Shown: positions 8,882 to 19,057, counted from the first letter of the stretch. The stretch is DNA of 64,000 bases from JAEULH01 sp963746275 (GCA_963746275.1 CAVVAX010000008.1:124001-188000), one strand, 5' to 3'. Numbers and translations are program-made. Notes: generated from the sequence alone by a model not told the origin.

Positions 8882-10377
8882 TCACCCTCGCGTGCCCGCG
8901 AGGATCCACACTTGGCGGCAGGAGGAGACGGATCTAGCCGCGCCCGGCGAGCGGCCGGCTCTGGCTGGCGCATGAGCCGGGCACCCCACTGCGGCGCCTT
9001 GATGACCAGATAGACCGCGCCGATGGAGCTCGCGACCGGGGCGATGACGCCGAGCAGCGAGCCGCGCATGAGGATGATGCTGAAGCCGCAGACGAGTGCC
9101 AGCAGAACCCGGTAGAGGGTCACGCCGCCGATGTCGCTCGCCGCGGTGAACAGGTAGTCGAGCCGCCGGTAGGCATAGCCGATGGCAAAAGCTCCGAGGA
9201 TGACCGCGAAGAACGCGCCGTCGATGTAGAGCTCGGCGATGATCGGCGCCGACAGGTTGTTGAAGTCGAAGCCGAGCGCCAGGCTCGTCATGTTGCCGGT
9301 GGCCAGCGATTTCCCCGACCAGATGCCGCGCGGAACGAAGAACAGGACCGCCGAGGCGAGCTGCCGGCCGTAGGTATGGCCGAACTGGTCGACATAGACG
9401 ATCGTGTTCATCGTCGACTGGAAGCCGTCGAGATCCCCGTGGGTGAGGTATTCCTCGATCTTCGGCAGCTCGATGTCGAAGTTGAAGCCCTCGCTGCGGT
9501 TGATCTGCTGCGAGATCGGAAACACTGTGAACGTGCCGATGACGAAGACGGCGATCAGCAACAGCCGCCGGGCGACGCTGCGGAAGCTCACGAACATGAG
9601 GCCGAGGGTGATCAGCATTCCGAACAACCAGAAGCGCGACTGGGCGCCGGGGAAGTTGACGATCATCTGCAGCGGCAGGAGCAGCAGGAAGAGGGGGGCG
9701 AAGACGGCGTAGCGGTCGAGGCCGCCGGCGAACGACCGGCGGCGGGTGAGGCCGTAGAGCATCAGGATGAAGCCGGTGAACAGGACCGCGCGGGGCAGAT
9801 AGACGAGGAGACCCATGCCGGTCTGGTCCAGGCCGGCGAAGACGAGCTCGCTGAGCGAGCCGCGCGACTGCATCATCGAGGAGGCGCCGAATAGCCGGAC
9901 CGGGGTGATCCCGACCAGGAAGGCGATGATGGCGACGGCCGCGAGCGTCAGCGTCCGGCCATGCCGCTCGCTCTCGCGGATGGTCTCGACCGCACTGGCG
10001 TAGTGGCGCTCGGTCGCCAATGCCTGGCCGGCGGCGAAGCAAACGAGAAAGAGGAGGGTGAGCGCTGCGGCCGCGGCCGTGGTCGCGGTGTCGTAAATGA
10101 GCAGCCGCCAGAAGTAGGTGTCCAGGCCGACCTGGAACAGCGCCGGGACGATGTTGTAGAGGAGGAAGTAGATGAGCACGAGCAGCGTCGGCAGGCAGGC
10201 GAAGCGGCTGAGCGCGCTCTGAACCAGCATCGCGGTGCAAAGCATAACGCTGGTAAGAAGCAGGAATACGGCGAGGGGGTTGTGCACCGGCCGCGACAGG
10301 ATGATTGCGGCAAGAAGGCCCGTCACCAAGGCGCCGATCCCGATCGCCACGAGGATGCTTCGGCTAAACGTCATCAA
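8882..10377 (-). CDS. Wzy-like polysaccharide polymerase / O-antigen ligase-type membrane protein
   Basis: About 12 hydrophobic segments spread over roughly 470 residues, starting at ATG 10377, with a long extracytoplasmic loop containing NRSEGFNFDIELPKIEEYL. Topology and the motif region FVPRGIWSGKS resemble oligosaccharide repeat-unit polymerases (EpsG/WzyE-like families with low conservation). The initial frame stays open to 8464, which would run antisense through nlpD; the hydrophobic part ends near 8990 and another frame stops at 8882, so I place the end there and suspect a frameshift near 8950. It stands alone, with no glycosyltransferases adjacent. The exact substrate is unknown. Confidence 0.6.
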
Positions 10378-11094
10378 GATGATCCGTGCTGATCGAGGGG
10401 CCGCTGCCTGCGGAACGCCTCGTGATGACGACGACGCATGGCGCCGACGTCATCAACTCCGTTGTTGAGCCATGGTTCTGGACTCGCAATTTCGTTACCC
10501 GCGGGCTTGTCCCCGGGGTCGCTAAAGACGTGGATCGGCAAACGAGTGCGGCGATGACGGCGAAGGGCGATCGCTCCGTCGGCTTGCGCCTTCTTGCAAT
10601 TGACAACCTCCTGGTTGCGCGGGTTTGACCCAGCCAGATTTGCCGAGGGCGCGCCGACTGCCGAGGACACGAAGAGCATACCACCACTAACCCATTTGTA
10701 GTGCAAAATGGCGCAGAACGGCAACGTCCGGCTGCGCCCCTGATTGGCATTGCGAGATGCGCCCGCGAGATCCGCCCCTCAGCGGCCGGCAATGCTTCTC
10801 GGCTGTGACGGCGGTCATAGGCGCTGCACGTGTCTCTGCGGCACACTTCCCGATCCAGCCGCCGTGGCCGCCGTGGCCGATTGGTGCCGGCGTCGCTGGT
10901 GGCTGCGGCGGTTAACCAGATCTAAAGGCTGGGCGGGATAGCTACTGTTCATCCGCGGCGCGGACCATGGGCCGCGGCGAAAGGAGCAAAGGGCGGTCGA
11001 GACCGTGAGGGTGAGGCGAGATTGCCGGGCGAAATGATTCTCGTCAGCGGATCGGCTAGACTGGAGCCGGTCGCGCCGGGAAGGAGGCCAGAGC
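10378..11094. other. 717-base gap without a convincing gene
   Basis: Short open frames exist on both strands (for example 80 codons from 10386 on + and 116 codons from 10724 on -) but none shows family motifs, a convincing ribosome site or protein-like composition. The stretch is somewhat richer in A/T than its flanks near 10590-10700. It must contain promoters for the divergent polymerase gene (-) and second pcm gene (+). It could be decayed coding sequence. Confidence 0.5.
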
Positions 11095-11763
11095 ATGAGC
11101 GACAACCTGCTGTCGCTGCTCCAGCAGCAAATGGTGGAGATCATCGCCGCGCACGCGCACTTGGTCAGCGAACAGATCGGCAAGGAGACGCTCGACGAGC
11201 GGGTCATGGCGGTCATGGGCCGCATCCCGCGCCACGGTTTCGTGCCGGTCGAGCTGGCGCCCTACGCCTACGCCGACCAGCCGCTGCCCATCGGCTTCGA
11301 CAAGACGATCTCGCAGCCGTTCATCGTCGCGCTGATGACCGACCTTCTCGCCGTCGAGCCCCACCACCGGGTGCTCGAGATCGGCACCGGGCTCGGCTAT
11401 CACACGGCCATTCTCGCCGAGCTCGCCGGCGAGGTGTACACCGTCGAACTCATCGAGGAGCTGGCGGAGAAGGCGCACAAGCGATTCGAATCGCTTGGGC
11501 TCGGCAACGTCCAGGCGCGCATCGGCAACGGCGAGAACGGCTGGCCGGAGCACGCGCCGTTCGACCGGATCCTGGTCTGCGCCGCCTCCGAGCTGATCCC
11601 GGCGATGCTGCTGAAGCAGCTCAAGGCCGGCGGCAAGATGGTCGTGCCCACCGGCATGTCCGACTCGCAGACGCTAATGCTGGTCGAGAAAAACGAGGCC
11701 GGACGGATCAGCACCCGAGAGGTTCTGCCGGTTCGCTTCGCCCTGCTCGAGGCCGCCAGTTGA
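11095..11763 (+). CDS. Second protein-L-isoaspartate methyltransferase-like protein
   Basis: A 222-residue SAM methyltransferase related to Pcm. The substrate-loop segment DKTISQPFIVALM is followed by motif I VLEIGTGLGYH (residues 93-103), then the PEHAPFDRILVCAA strand. The N-terminus (DNLLSLLQQQMVEII) is longer and unlike the gene at 7082, so it is a diverged paralogue rather than a recent duplicate. A strong SD (GGAAGGAGG) stands a few bases before ATG 11095. It appears monocistronic. It may act on isoaspartyl proteins or have a changed substrate; sequence alone cannot decide. Confidence 0.85.
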   Translation: MSDNLLSLLQQQMVEIIAAHAHLVSEQIGKETLDERVMAVMGRIPRHGFVPVELAPYAYADQPLPIGFDKTISQPFIVALMTDLLAVEPHHRVLEIGTGLGYHTAILAELAGEVYTVELIEELAEKAHKRFESLGLGNVQARIGNGENGWPEHAPFDRILVCAASELIPAMLLKQLKAGGKMVVPTGMSDSQTLMLVEKNEAGRISTREVLPVRFALLEAAS

Positions 11764-11875
11764 CGCCGCGCCCAACCCGGGGTAGAGCCCGCGCCGCGCG
11801 TTTGCCGGTTGCGACGGCCATTCGGCTATGGCACAAGCGGATGTAGTCACTATCAGTGCGGCAACTTAAGGTAAG

Positions 11876-13135
11876 GTGCGGATGCGGCTCGCCGTGATCG
11901 TCCGGGCTTTCGCAACCGTCGTGCTCGCCGCGTCCGCGGCAGGGCTGGCGCCTTCTGCCGCCGGCGCCCAGCCGGCCGACGCCGCGGCGGTGGCCGCGCC
12001 GGAGCGCAGCTTCGCCGACTGGCTCAACGGGCTCCGCAGCGAGGCGGCGTCGCGCGGCGTCTCTGCGGCAACGCTCGATGCGACGCTGGGGCGCGCCCGT
12101 TTGCTCGACGAGGTGATCGCGCTCGACCGCAAGCAGCCCGAGTTCAGCCAGACCTTCTGGCAGTACCTGGACAAGCGGGTCACGGCGCAGCGGATCGAGC
12201 GCGCGCGTCGGCTTCTCGACGACCACCGCGGCCTGCTCGAGGCGACCTACCAGCGATTCGGCGTCCAGCCCCGCTTCCTCGTCGCCTTCTGGGCGCTGGA
12301 GAGCAATTTCGGCGACTTCACCGGCTCACACTCCGCCGTGTCGGCGATTGCGACGCTCGCATTCGACGACCGGCGCGCCGGCTTCTTTCGCGAGCAGCTT
12401 CTGGCCCTGCTGCAAAGCATCGACGACGGCGATATCCCGGCGGCGGCCACGGGCTCGTGGGCCGGCGCGCTCGGCCAGCCGCAGTTCATCCCGACGACCT
12501 ACCGCCGCTTCGCCGTCGATGGCGATGGCGACGGCCGGCGCGACCTGTGGGGGAGCCTGGCGGACGTCTTCGCCTCGACCGCCAACTACCTGGCGGCCTC
12601 GGGCTGGGACGGCGAGCGCACGTGGGGCCGCGAGGTGCGGCTGCCGGCGAGTTTCGACCTGACGCTCTCGGGCCTCGAGACGCAGAAACCGCTGGCGGAG
12701 TGGCAGCGCCTGGGCGTGCGCGGCGCCGACGGGCGCGCGCTGCCGGCCGTCGATCTTTCGGCCTCGCTGGTGCTCCCCGGCGGCATCGCCGGCGGCCCGG
12801 CACTGCTCGTCTATCCGAACTTCCGCACGATCATGACCTGGAACCGGTCGATCCTCTATGCGGTCGCGGTCGGCCATCTGGCTGACCGCATTGCTGGCGG
12901 CGAGCCGTTTCGGGCGGTGCCACCAGCCAACGACGTCGCCCTGTCGCGGAGCGAGCTCATCGAGATCCAGGACCGGCTGGGCCGGCTGGGCTTCGACGTC
13001 GGCGATACCGACGGCGTCGTCGGGCCGAAGACCCGCCGCGCCATCATGACCTTTCAGCAGGAGGCGCGCCTGCCCGCCGACGGCTATCCGGACGGGACCT
13101 TGCTCGACACCGTCCGCCGGGTTCCGGCGCAGTAG
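11876..13135 (+). CDS. Lytic murein transglycosylase (MltB/SLT_2 type) with peptidoglycan-binding domain
   Basis: Periplasmic enzyme that cleaves the MurNAc-GlcNAc bond to form 1,6-anhydro ends. A signal peptide (residues 1-30, ending SAAGA) is followed by the SLT_2 catalytic domain; the catalytic Glu is E142 in FWALESNFG, and GALGQPQFIPTTY is the family signature. A PG_binding_1 module occupies about 358-415 (IQDRLGRLGFDVGDTDGVVG). Start GTG 11876; ATG 11882 is also possible. Its product, anhydro-muropeptide, is the substrate upstream of NagZ encoded at the start of the window. The stop codon lies in a 22-base direct duplication. Confidence 0.9.
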   Translation: MRMRLAVIVRAFATVVLAASAAGLAPSAAGAQPADAAAVAAPERSFADWLNGLRSEAASRGVSAATLDATLGRARLLDEVIALDRKQPEFSQTFWQYLDKRVTAQRIERARRLLDDHRGLLEATYQRFGVQPRFLVAFWALESNFGDFTGSHSAVSAIATLAFDDRRAGFFREQLLALLQSIDDGDIPAAATGSWAGALGQPQFIPTTYRRFAVDGDGDGRRDLWGSLADVFASTANYLAASGWDGERTWGREVRLPASFDLTLSGLETQKPLAEWQRLGVRGADGRALPAVDLSASLVLPGGIAGGPALLVYPNFRTIMTWNRSILYAVAVGHLADRIAGGEPFRAVPPANDVALSRSELIEIQDRLGRLGFDVGDTDGVVGPKTRRAIMTFQQEARLPADGYPDGTLLDTVRRVPAQ

Positions 13136-13158
13136 GCCGCCGGGTTCCGGCGCAGTAG
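13114..13158. repeat. 22-base direct duplication across a stop codon
   Basis: The 22 bases at 13114-13135, which encode the last residues and stop of the transglycosylase, recur exactly at 13137-13158, separated by one G. The second copy lies in the short gap before rlpA. It looks like a replication-slippage duplication, or an assembly duplication. It has no coding consequence because the first stop is used. Confidence 0.9.
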
Positions 13159-13177
13159 AAAGGACGAGGGCAGAGCC

Positions 13178-14143
13178 ATGCAGCAAACCGCGACCGCTGG
13201 GGGACCGAAGGCGGCTTGGGGGCAGGGTGCTGCGTGGTCGGCCACCGCCGCGGTCCTGCTGCTGTCGCTCGCCAGCTGCAGCGAGACGCGCACGGATCGG
13301 GACGGGTCGCCGCGGGCGACCGAGCTGTTCGTTCCGGGGCCGACCGCCGATCCCCGCTTCAAGATTGGCAAGCCCTATGCCATCAACGGCGTCTGGTATC
13401 GCCCGCGCGTTGACTGGACCTACGAGGAGGTGGGCATGGCTTCCTGGTACGGGCCTCAGTTCCACAAGGAATCCACCGCCAACGGCGAGCAGTTCGACAT
13501 GAACGCGATCTCGGCGGCGCACCGCACCCTGCCGCTGCCCAGCATCGTCGAGGTGACGAACCTGGAGAACGGCCGGCGGCTCAGGCTCCGGGTCAACGAC
13601 CGCGGCCCGTTCGCGCGCGACCGCATCATCGACTTGTCCAAGGCAGCGGCCAAGAGGCTGGGCTTCCACGAGGACGGAACGGCGAAGGTCCGGGTCCGGC
13701 TCGTCGTCGACGAGAGCATGCGCCTCGCCGGCCTCAACCCGGCGCTGGCGCGCCAGGCCGCGCCCAAACAGGCGGACGTGGCGGTGGCGGCGGAGGCGAC
13801 CAGGCTCGCCGGCGGCGCCGGTGCGGCGCCGCCCGCGCCCTCCGGCCAGGTTGCGAGCCTCGCCCTGCCGCCTGCCGGCGGGCAAATCGAGAGCGCCCGT
13901 CCCGTCGTCGGCGAGAGCAAGCCCTTCGTGCAGGCCGGCGCCTTCGCCGACGGCGACAACGCCTCGCGGGCCGGCAGCCGGCTCTCCCACCTGGCCCCCG
14001 TCGTGATCACCTATGGCGGCCTCGACGGCCGCAACCTGTACCGCGTGCGCCTGGGCCCCCTGGCCTCCACCGAAGAGGCCCACGAGGTCTTGACCGAGGT
14101 GGCCCGTGCCGGCTTCGCCGGATCCAAGGTGATCATGGAGTAG
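13178..14143 (+). CDS. rlpA: Septal ring lytic transglycosylase RlpA with SPOR domain
   Basis: Lipoprotein transglycosylase acting on naked glycan strands at the septum. A lipoprotein signal (LLLSLASC) is followed by a double-psi beta-barrel: GMASWYGPQFHKESTANGE, then RTLPLPSIVEVTNL and RVNDRGPFARDRIIDLS, the characteristic RlpA signature. A low-complexity linker leads to a C-terminal SPOR domain (about residues 250-321, FVQAGAFADGDNA...YRVRLGPL). At 321 residues it is normal. It follows the MltB-type gene by about 40 bases, so the two may be co-transcribed, with the carboxypeptidase downstream. Confidence 0.92.
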   Translation: MQQTATAGGPKAAWGQGAAWSATAAVLLLSLASCSETRTDRDGSPRATELFVPGPTADPRFKIGKPYAINGVWYRPRVDWTYEEVGMASWYGPQFHKESTANGEQFDMNAISAAHRTLPLPSIVEVTNLENGRRLRLRVNDRGPFARDRIIDLSKAAAKRLGFHEDGTAKVRVRLVVDESMRLAGLNPALARQAAPKQADVAVAAEATRLAGGAGAAPPAPSGQVASLALPPAGGQIESARPVVGESKPFVQAGAFADGDNASRAGSRLSHLAPVVITYGGLDGRNLYRVRLGPLASTEEAHEVLTEVARAGFAGSKVIME

Positions 14144-14297
14144 CCGGGGCGCGCCGGCGGTGCACTTGGAGGCTGGGCGCAGCAGGCAGGTGGCCCGGGC
14201 TTGTTTATGCTCGGGTGCGGCGTACGGTGACCCATTCCTGCTATACTCCACCAACCTAACGGCCAACCCGCTCAAGTCTGCCAGTCGTCGAGGGAAG

Positions 14298-15482
14298 ATG
14301 AAGTCGAGTCTGAACCGTTTCGTTCCGCGCCTGCTCGGCGCGGCCTTGCTCATGGGTGTTCTTGCCGCCGCGAGCCCTGCCTTCGCCGCTCCCGCCGCCA
14401 GCTTCGAAACGCCCGCACGCGAAGCCATTCTGATAGACGCCGACACCGGCGCGGTCCTGTTCGAGAAGGAAGCGGACGCACCGATGCCACCGGCGTCGAT
14501 GAGCAAGATGATGACGCTTTACGTTCTGTTCGAGCGTTTGCAGGAGGGCCGCATCAAGCTCACCGACACGATGACGGTGAGCCGGAACGCCTGGCTGACG
14601 GGCGGCGCCAAGAGCGGCGGGTCGACGATGTTCCTCAACCCCAACGACCAGATCAAGGTCGAGGACCTGATCCGCGGCATCGTCATTCAGTCGGGCAACG
14701 ATGCGTCGGTGGTGGTTGCCGAGGGGATCAGCGGCACCGAAGAAGCCTTCGCCGAGGAGCTGAACAAGACGGCCGCCCAGATCGGGCTGCGCAACTCAAA
14801 CTTCGTCAACGCAACCGGCCTGCCTGACCCGAACCATCACATGACGGCGCGCGACATCGGGATTCTCTCCTACCGGACGATCAAAGACCATCCAGAGTAC
14901 TACCATTACTATTCGGAGAAGGAGTTTGTCTTCAACGGCATCCGCCAGGGCAACCGCAACCCGTTGCTGTACAAGACCCTGGGCGTCGACGGGCTGAAGA
15001 CCGGACACACCGAGGCCGCCGGCTTCTGCCTCGCCGCGTCGGCGAAGCAGGGTGATCGGCGCCTGATCGCGGTCCTCGGCGGGCTCACGTCGATGCAGCA
15101 GCGCAGCGACGAGAGCGAGCGCATCCTGTCCTGGGGCTTCCGCCAGTTCGACAACTACGTCCTGTTCAAGCCGGGCGAAGAGGTGACGACGGCGGAGGTG
15201 TGGCTGGGCGAGCAGGAGACCGTGCCGCTGGTCAACGACCAGGGCGTGACGGTTACGCTGCCGCGCAGCGCCCGCCAGGAGATGAAGGTCACGGTGAGCT
15301 ATGACGGCCCAGTTCCCGCGCCGATCCAAGCGGGCGACCAACTCGCGGTGCTGACGGTGAGCGCGCCGGGCGTGGATCCGGTGGAGGTGCCGCTGGTCGC
15401 CGGCGCCCCGGTCGAGCGCCTGGGCCCCTTCGGCCGCCTCAGCGTCGCGCTCACGCACATGGCCGGCTCGGCGCTCCGCTGA
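14298..15482 (+). CDS. dacA: D-alanyl-D-alanine carboxypeptidase (PBP5/6 type)
   Basis: Penicillin-binding protein that trims the terminal D-Ala from pentapeptides. The three active-site motifs are present: SMSK (67-70), SGN (132-134) and KTG (234-236). A signal peptide of about 30 residues (ending AFA) and a C-terminal PBP5_C domain plus amphipathic anchor (FGRLSVALTHMAGSALR) complete it. ATG 14298 has a purine-rich SD (GAGGGAAG) and starts directly at the signal sequence; the longer frame from 14160 lacks support. It follows rlpA and precedes tmk, a common alphaproteobacterial order. Confidence 0.94.
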   Translation: MKSSLNRFVPRLLGAALLMGVLAAASPAFAAPAASFETPAREAILIDADTGAVLFEKEADAPMPPASMSKMMTLYVLFERLQEGRIKLTDTMTVSRNAWLTGGAKSGGSTMFLNPNDQIKVEDLIRGIVIQSGNDASVVVAEGISGTEEAFAEELNKTAAQIGLRNSNFVNATGLPDPNHHMTARDIGILSYRTIKDHPEYYHYYSEKEFVFNGIRQGNRNPLLYKTLGVDGLKTGHTEAAGFCLAASAKQGDRRLIAVLGGLTSMQQRSDESERILSWGFRQFDNYVLFKPGEEVTTAEVWLGEQETVPLVNDQGVTVTLPRSARQEMKVTVSYDGPVPAPIQAGDQLAVLTVSAPGVDPVEVPLVAGAPVERLGPFGRLSVALTHMAGSALR

Positions 15483-15500
15483 GCCGCCCCGCGTAGCCTC

Positions 15501-16162
15501 GTGAGCGCGCCCCGAACGAGCGGTCCGAGAGGCCGGTTCATCACCGTCGAGGGCGGGGAGGGCACCGGCAAGTCGACGCAGGTTCGGATGCTGGCCGAGA
15601 GCCTCCGCGCGCATGGGCCTCGCCGTGGTTGCCAGCCGCGAGCCCGGCGGCGCACCCGCGGCCGAGGACATCCGCGCCCTGCTGGTCCAGGGCGCCGTCC
15701 GCCGCTGGTCGCCAGTCAGCGAGACGCTGCTGCACTATGCCGCCAGGCGCGAGCACCTTGACCGCACCATCCTGCCGGCGCTGGCGGCAGGCCAGTGGGT
15801 CGTCTCCGACCGGTTCGCCGACTCGACCATGGCCTACCAGGGCTACGGGCTGGAGCTCGGCCCCGCCTTCGTCGCCGCGCTCCACGAGCTGGCCGTCGGG
15901 CGCGACCGCGCCGGACCTGACGCTGATCCTCGACTTGCCCGTGGAGGAGGGGCTTGCCCGGGCGGTCGCGCGGGCAGGTGGCGAGGACCGCTACGAGCGG
16001 ATGGACCGGGCCTTCCATGAGCGGGTGCGCCGGGGTTTTGCCGCCATCGCACGGGCCGAGCCGGAGCGCTGCGTCGTCGTCGACGGCCGGGGCCCGCCGG
16101 AAGCGGTCGCGGCGGCGCTGCTCGAGCATGTCGTGGCCCGGCTTGGACCGCGCGCGCCATGA
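15501..16162 (+). CDS. tmk: Thymidylate kinase (two frameshifts)
   Basis: Phosphorylates dTMP to dTDP. The P-loop EGGEGTGKST is at about residues 17-26; after a shift near 15612 the substrate signature ASREPGG and DRF (VVSDRFADSTMAYQG) appear in frame 1; after another near 15908 the tail continues as LTLILDLPVEEGLARA...DRYERM. The start GTG 15501 is 19 bases after dacA. The stop overlaps the ATG of holB. Both shifts fit extra single bases. The order dacA-tmk-holB-metG-tatD-MBL is conserved in the class. Confidence 0.9.
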
Positions 16163-17258
16163 GCCCGCGTGCGGCCTCCGAGCCCGCGTGCGAGCCATGG
16201 CCGGCGCCTCGGTCGAATGCCCAGATGCTCGGTCATGCGGCGGGGGAGGGCGCCCTTCTCGCGGCGGCGCTCGTTCCGGCCGGCTCGCCCACGCCTGGCT
16301 GATCACCGGCCCTTGCGGCATCGGCAAGGCCACGCTCGCCTTTCGCTTCGCGCGTTATCTCCTCGCCCGCGGAACCGCCGGGGGCCCGCCGCCTGCGGAC
16401 CTGGCGGTCCCGGCCGACTGCCCGGTGTTCCGCCGGGTCGCCAGCGGCGGCCACGCCGACCTGCTGACCATCGAGCGGGGCTTCGACGACCGGCGCGAGC
16501 GGCTGCGCAAGGAGATCGTGGTCGACGACGTCCGCGCCGTCGGCGCCTTCCTGGCGCAGACGCCGGCGGAGGGCGGCTGGCGGATCGTCGTCGTCGACAA
16601 GGCCGATGTGCTCAACCGGAATGCCGCCAACGCCCTGCTGAAGGTGCTCGAGGAACCGCCGGAAAAGGCGCTCCTGCTGCTCATCAGCGACGCGCCGGGC
16701 CGTCTGCTCCCCACGATCCGCTCGCGCTGCCGCCGCCTCGCCCTGCAGCCGCTGGCGACGGCGAGCGTGAGCGAGCTCCTCGGCCGCTACCGCTCGGACC
16801 TGGGCGAGGCCGAGCGCCATGGGCTCGCGGCCTTGGCCGAAGGCAGCATCGGCACGGCGCTCGCCATGGCCGATGCCGGGGCGGGGCGGCTCCAGGGCGA
16901 GCTACGGCGGCTGTTCCTGTCGCTGCCGGCGCTGGATCTTGCCGGCGTCCACAAGCTGTGCGACGGGGCCCTGAAGCAGGGCGACGAGGCTTTCGCCGTG
17001 ATCGCCGAGCTCATCCGCTGGTGGCTGGCCCGGCTGCTGCGCGCGGCCGCCGGGGGCATGGCGGAGGCGGAAGCCGGGCAGGGGGCCCCCGACGCGGCGG
17101 CGGTGGTGAAGGTGGCCGGGGCGGCGCCGCTTGATCGCTGGCTTGAGGTATGGGACAAAACTACGCGCCTGCTGGCCGTGGTCGATAGTGCCAACCTCGA
17201 CCGCAAGCAGGTCCTGCTCAGCATCTTTCTCGACATCGAGGCCGCGTTGCGCCGCTGA
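16159..17258 (+). CDS. holB: DNA polymerase III delta' subunit (one frameshift)
   Basis: Clamp-loader subunit. The first ~36 codons (from ATG 16159, overlapping the tmk stop) are in frame 1 and contain the usual LGHAAGEGALL segment. A shift near 16270 (one missing C would restore RSGRLAHAWL) moves to frame 3, where LITGPCGIGKATLAFRFARYLL gives the Walker A region, VDDVRAVGAFL and VLNRNAANALLKVLEEPP follow, and SRCRRLALQPL closes the ATPase domain. Total is about 366 residues, normal for alphaproteobacterial HolB. The Walker A is GPCGIGKAT, retaining Lys. Confidence 0.9.
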
Positions 17259-17318
17259 GCGAGGTGCGGCCGGCCGCGGCGACGGGCCGGGCGCCGAACC
17301 GATTGAGGATGACCGGGA

Positions 17319-18893
17319 ATGGCCGCGCGCGCCGCGTTCTACGTCACGACGCCGATCTACTACGTCAACGACGTTCCGCACATCGGCCACATGTACACCA
17401 CGCTGGCCTGCGATGTGCTCGCCCGGTTCAAGCGGCTCGACGGCCATAACGTCAAGTTCCTCACCGGCACCGACGAGCACGGGCAGAAGGTGGAGAAGGC
17501 CGCCGCCGCAGCCGGGATCGCGCCGCAGGCCTTTACCGACCGGGTCTCCGCGAACTTCCGCGAGCTCGCCGCGCGGATGAACTTTTCCAACGACGACTTC
17601 ATCCGCACCACCGAGCCGCGGCACATCGCCGCCTGTCAGGCGCTATGGCGCCGGCTTTTGGAACGCAGCGAGATCTACCTCGGCAGCTACGCCGGCTGGT
17701 ATGCCGTGCGCGACGAGGCCTTCTACGCCGAGAGCGAGCTGGCCACCGGCCCGGACGGCAGCCGGATCGCCTCCTCCGGGGCGCCGGTCGAGTGGGTGGA
17801 GGAGCCCAGCTACTTCTTCCGCCTCTCCGCGTGGCAGGAGCGGCTGCTCGACTTCTACGCTGCCAACCCCGACTTCATCCTGCCGGAGACACGCCGTAAC
17901 GAGGTAATAAGTTTCGTCAAGGGCGGGCTGCAGGACCTGTCGATCTCGCGCACGACATTCAAGTGGGGTGTTCCCGTTCCGGACGATGACGCCCACATCA
18001 TGTACGTCTGGCTGGACGCGCTCACGAACTACATTACCGCAGTCGGCTTTCCCGACACGCAAACAGAGGCTTACCGGTCGTTCTGGCCTGCCGACGTGCA
18101 CATGGTCGGCAAGGACATCCTCCGCTTCCACGCCGTCTTTTGGCCGGCGTTCCTGATGGCGGCCGGGCTTGAGCCGCCGCGCCGGGTCTTTGCCCACGGC
18201 TGGTGGACGAACGAGGGACAGAAGATCTCGAAGTCGCTGGGCAACGTCATCGAGCCCCTGCAGCTCGTCGAAACCTACGGGCTGGACGAGGTGCGCTATT
18301 TCATGCTGCGCGAGGTCCCGTTCGGCAGCGACGGCGATTTCTCCAGGCGTGCCATCGTCGGCCGAATCAACGGCGATCTCGCCAACGATTTCGGCAACCT
18401 GTGCCAGCGCGTCCTCTCCATGGTTCAGCGCAACTGCGGCGCCGAAGCGCCAGAACCAGCGGCGTATGCGCCCGAGGACGAGGCGATGCTGGCGAGGGCC
18501 CACGGCCTGATTGAAGGCGTCAGGGCCAGCATCGACGCTCAGGCGTTTCACACGGCGCTGGTCCAGATCTGGAGCGTCGTCGCTGAGGCCAATGGCTACG
18601 TCGACCGGCAGGCGCCGTGGGCCTTGCGCAAGTCCGACGCGCCGCGGATGGGCACGGTGCTCTACGTGCTCGCCGAGGTGATCCGCCATCTCGGCATCCT
18701 CATCCAGCCATTCACTCCAGATGCGGCCGCGCGGCTTCTCGATCAGCTCGCCGTGCCCGCCGACCAGCGGAGCTTTGCCAGCCTCGGCGCGGCGCAGGCG
18801 CTGGCGCCGGGGACGGCGTTGCCGCGGCCTGTGGGGATCTTCCCGCGGTTCATCGAGGCCGACGAAGGCGCGGCGGAAGCGAAGGCGCGATAG
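17319..18893 (+). CDS. metG: Methionyl-tRNA synthetase
   Basis: Class I synthetase charging tRNA-Met. HIGH is exact at residues 21-24 and KISKS at 302-306. At 524 residues without the four-cysteine zinc knuckle or a C-terminal tRNA-binding dimer domain, it belongs to the shorter MetG form common in alphaproteobacteria. The frame is intact. ATG 17319 follows holB by 60 bases. It sits in the tmk-holB-metG-tatD group, which links replication and translation housekeeping. Confidence 0.96.
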   Translation: MAARAAFYVTTPIYYVNDVPHIGHMYTTLACDVLARFKRLDGHNVKFLTGTDEHGQKVEKAAAAAGIAPQAFTDRVSANFRELAARMNFSNDDFIRTTEPRHIAACQALWRRLLERSEIYLGSYAGWYAVRDEAFYAESELATGPDGSRIASSGAPVEWVEEPSYFFRLSAWQERLLDFYAANPDFILPETRRNEVISFVKGGLQDLSISRTTFKWGVPVPDDDAHIMYVWLDALTNYITAVGFPDTQTEAYRSFWPADVHMVGKDILRFHAVFWPAFLMAAGLEPPRRVFAHGWWTNEGQKISKSLGNVIEPLQLVETYGLDEVRYFMLREVPFGSDGDFSRRAIVGRINGDLANDFGNLCQRVLSMVQRNCGAEAPEPAAYAPEDEAMLARAHGLIEGVRASIDAQAFHTALVQIWSVVAEANGYVDRQAPWALRKSDAPRMGTVLYVLAEVIRHLGILIQPFTPDAAARLLDQLAVPADQRSFASLGAAQALAPGTALPRPVGIFPRFIEADEGAAEAKAR

Positions 18894-18931
18894 GTAGGTG
18901 TCTGACCACATTGGCTTCCGAATACCAACAA

Positions 18932-19016
18932 CGTCATCGCGAGCCGCGCAGCGGCGCGGCGATCCAGAACCACAGTCACTGGATTGCTTCGGCGGCTTCG
19001 CCTCCTCGCAAGGACG
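18932..19016. repeat. REP-like palindromic intergenic element, full copy
   Basis: The metG-tatD gap contains CGTCATCGCGAGCCGCGC at its left and TTCGCCTCCTCGCAAGGACG at its right, with GGCGATCCAG and CTGGATTGC facing each other inside. The two halves are imperfect inverted complements and can fold into a long hairpin. This resembles the CGTCATTGCGAG...CAATCCAG family of interspersed palindromes seen in many alphaproteobacterial genomes. A half copy recurs at 21061. It may act as a transcript stabiliser or terminator; that is inference. Confidence 0.7.
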
Positions 19017-19057
19017 GACTTCCCATAGATCCACCTGATCAAAGGCTGCGCCACGTG

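Noticed and set aside
10386..10846. Small genes in the 10.4-11 kb gap
   Set aside because: Open frames on both strands overlap each other and show no motif, ribosome site or protein-like pattern.
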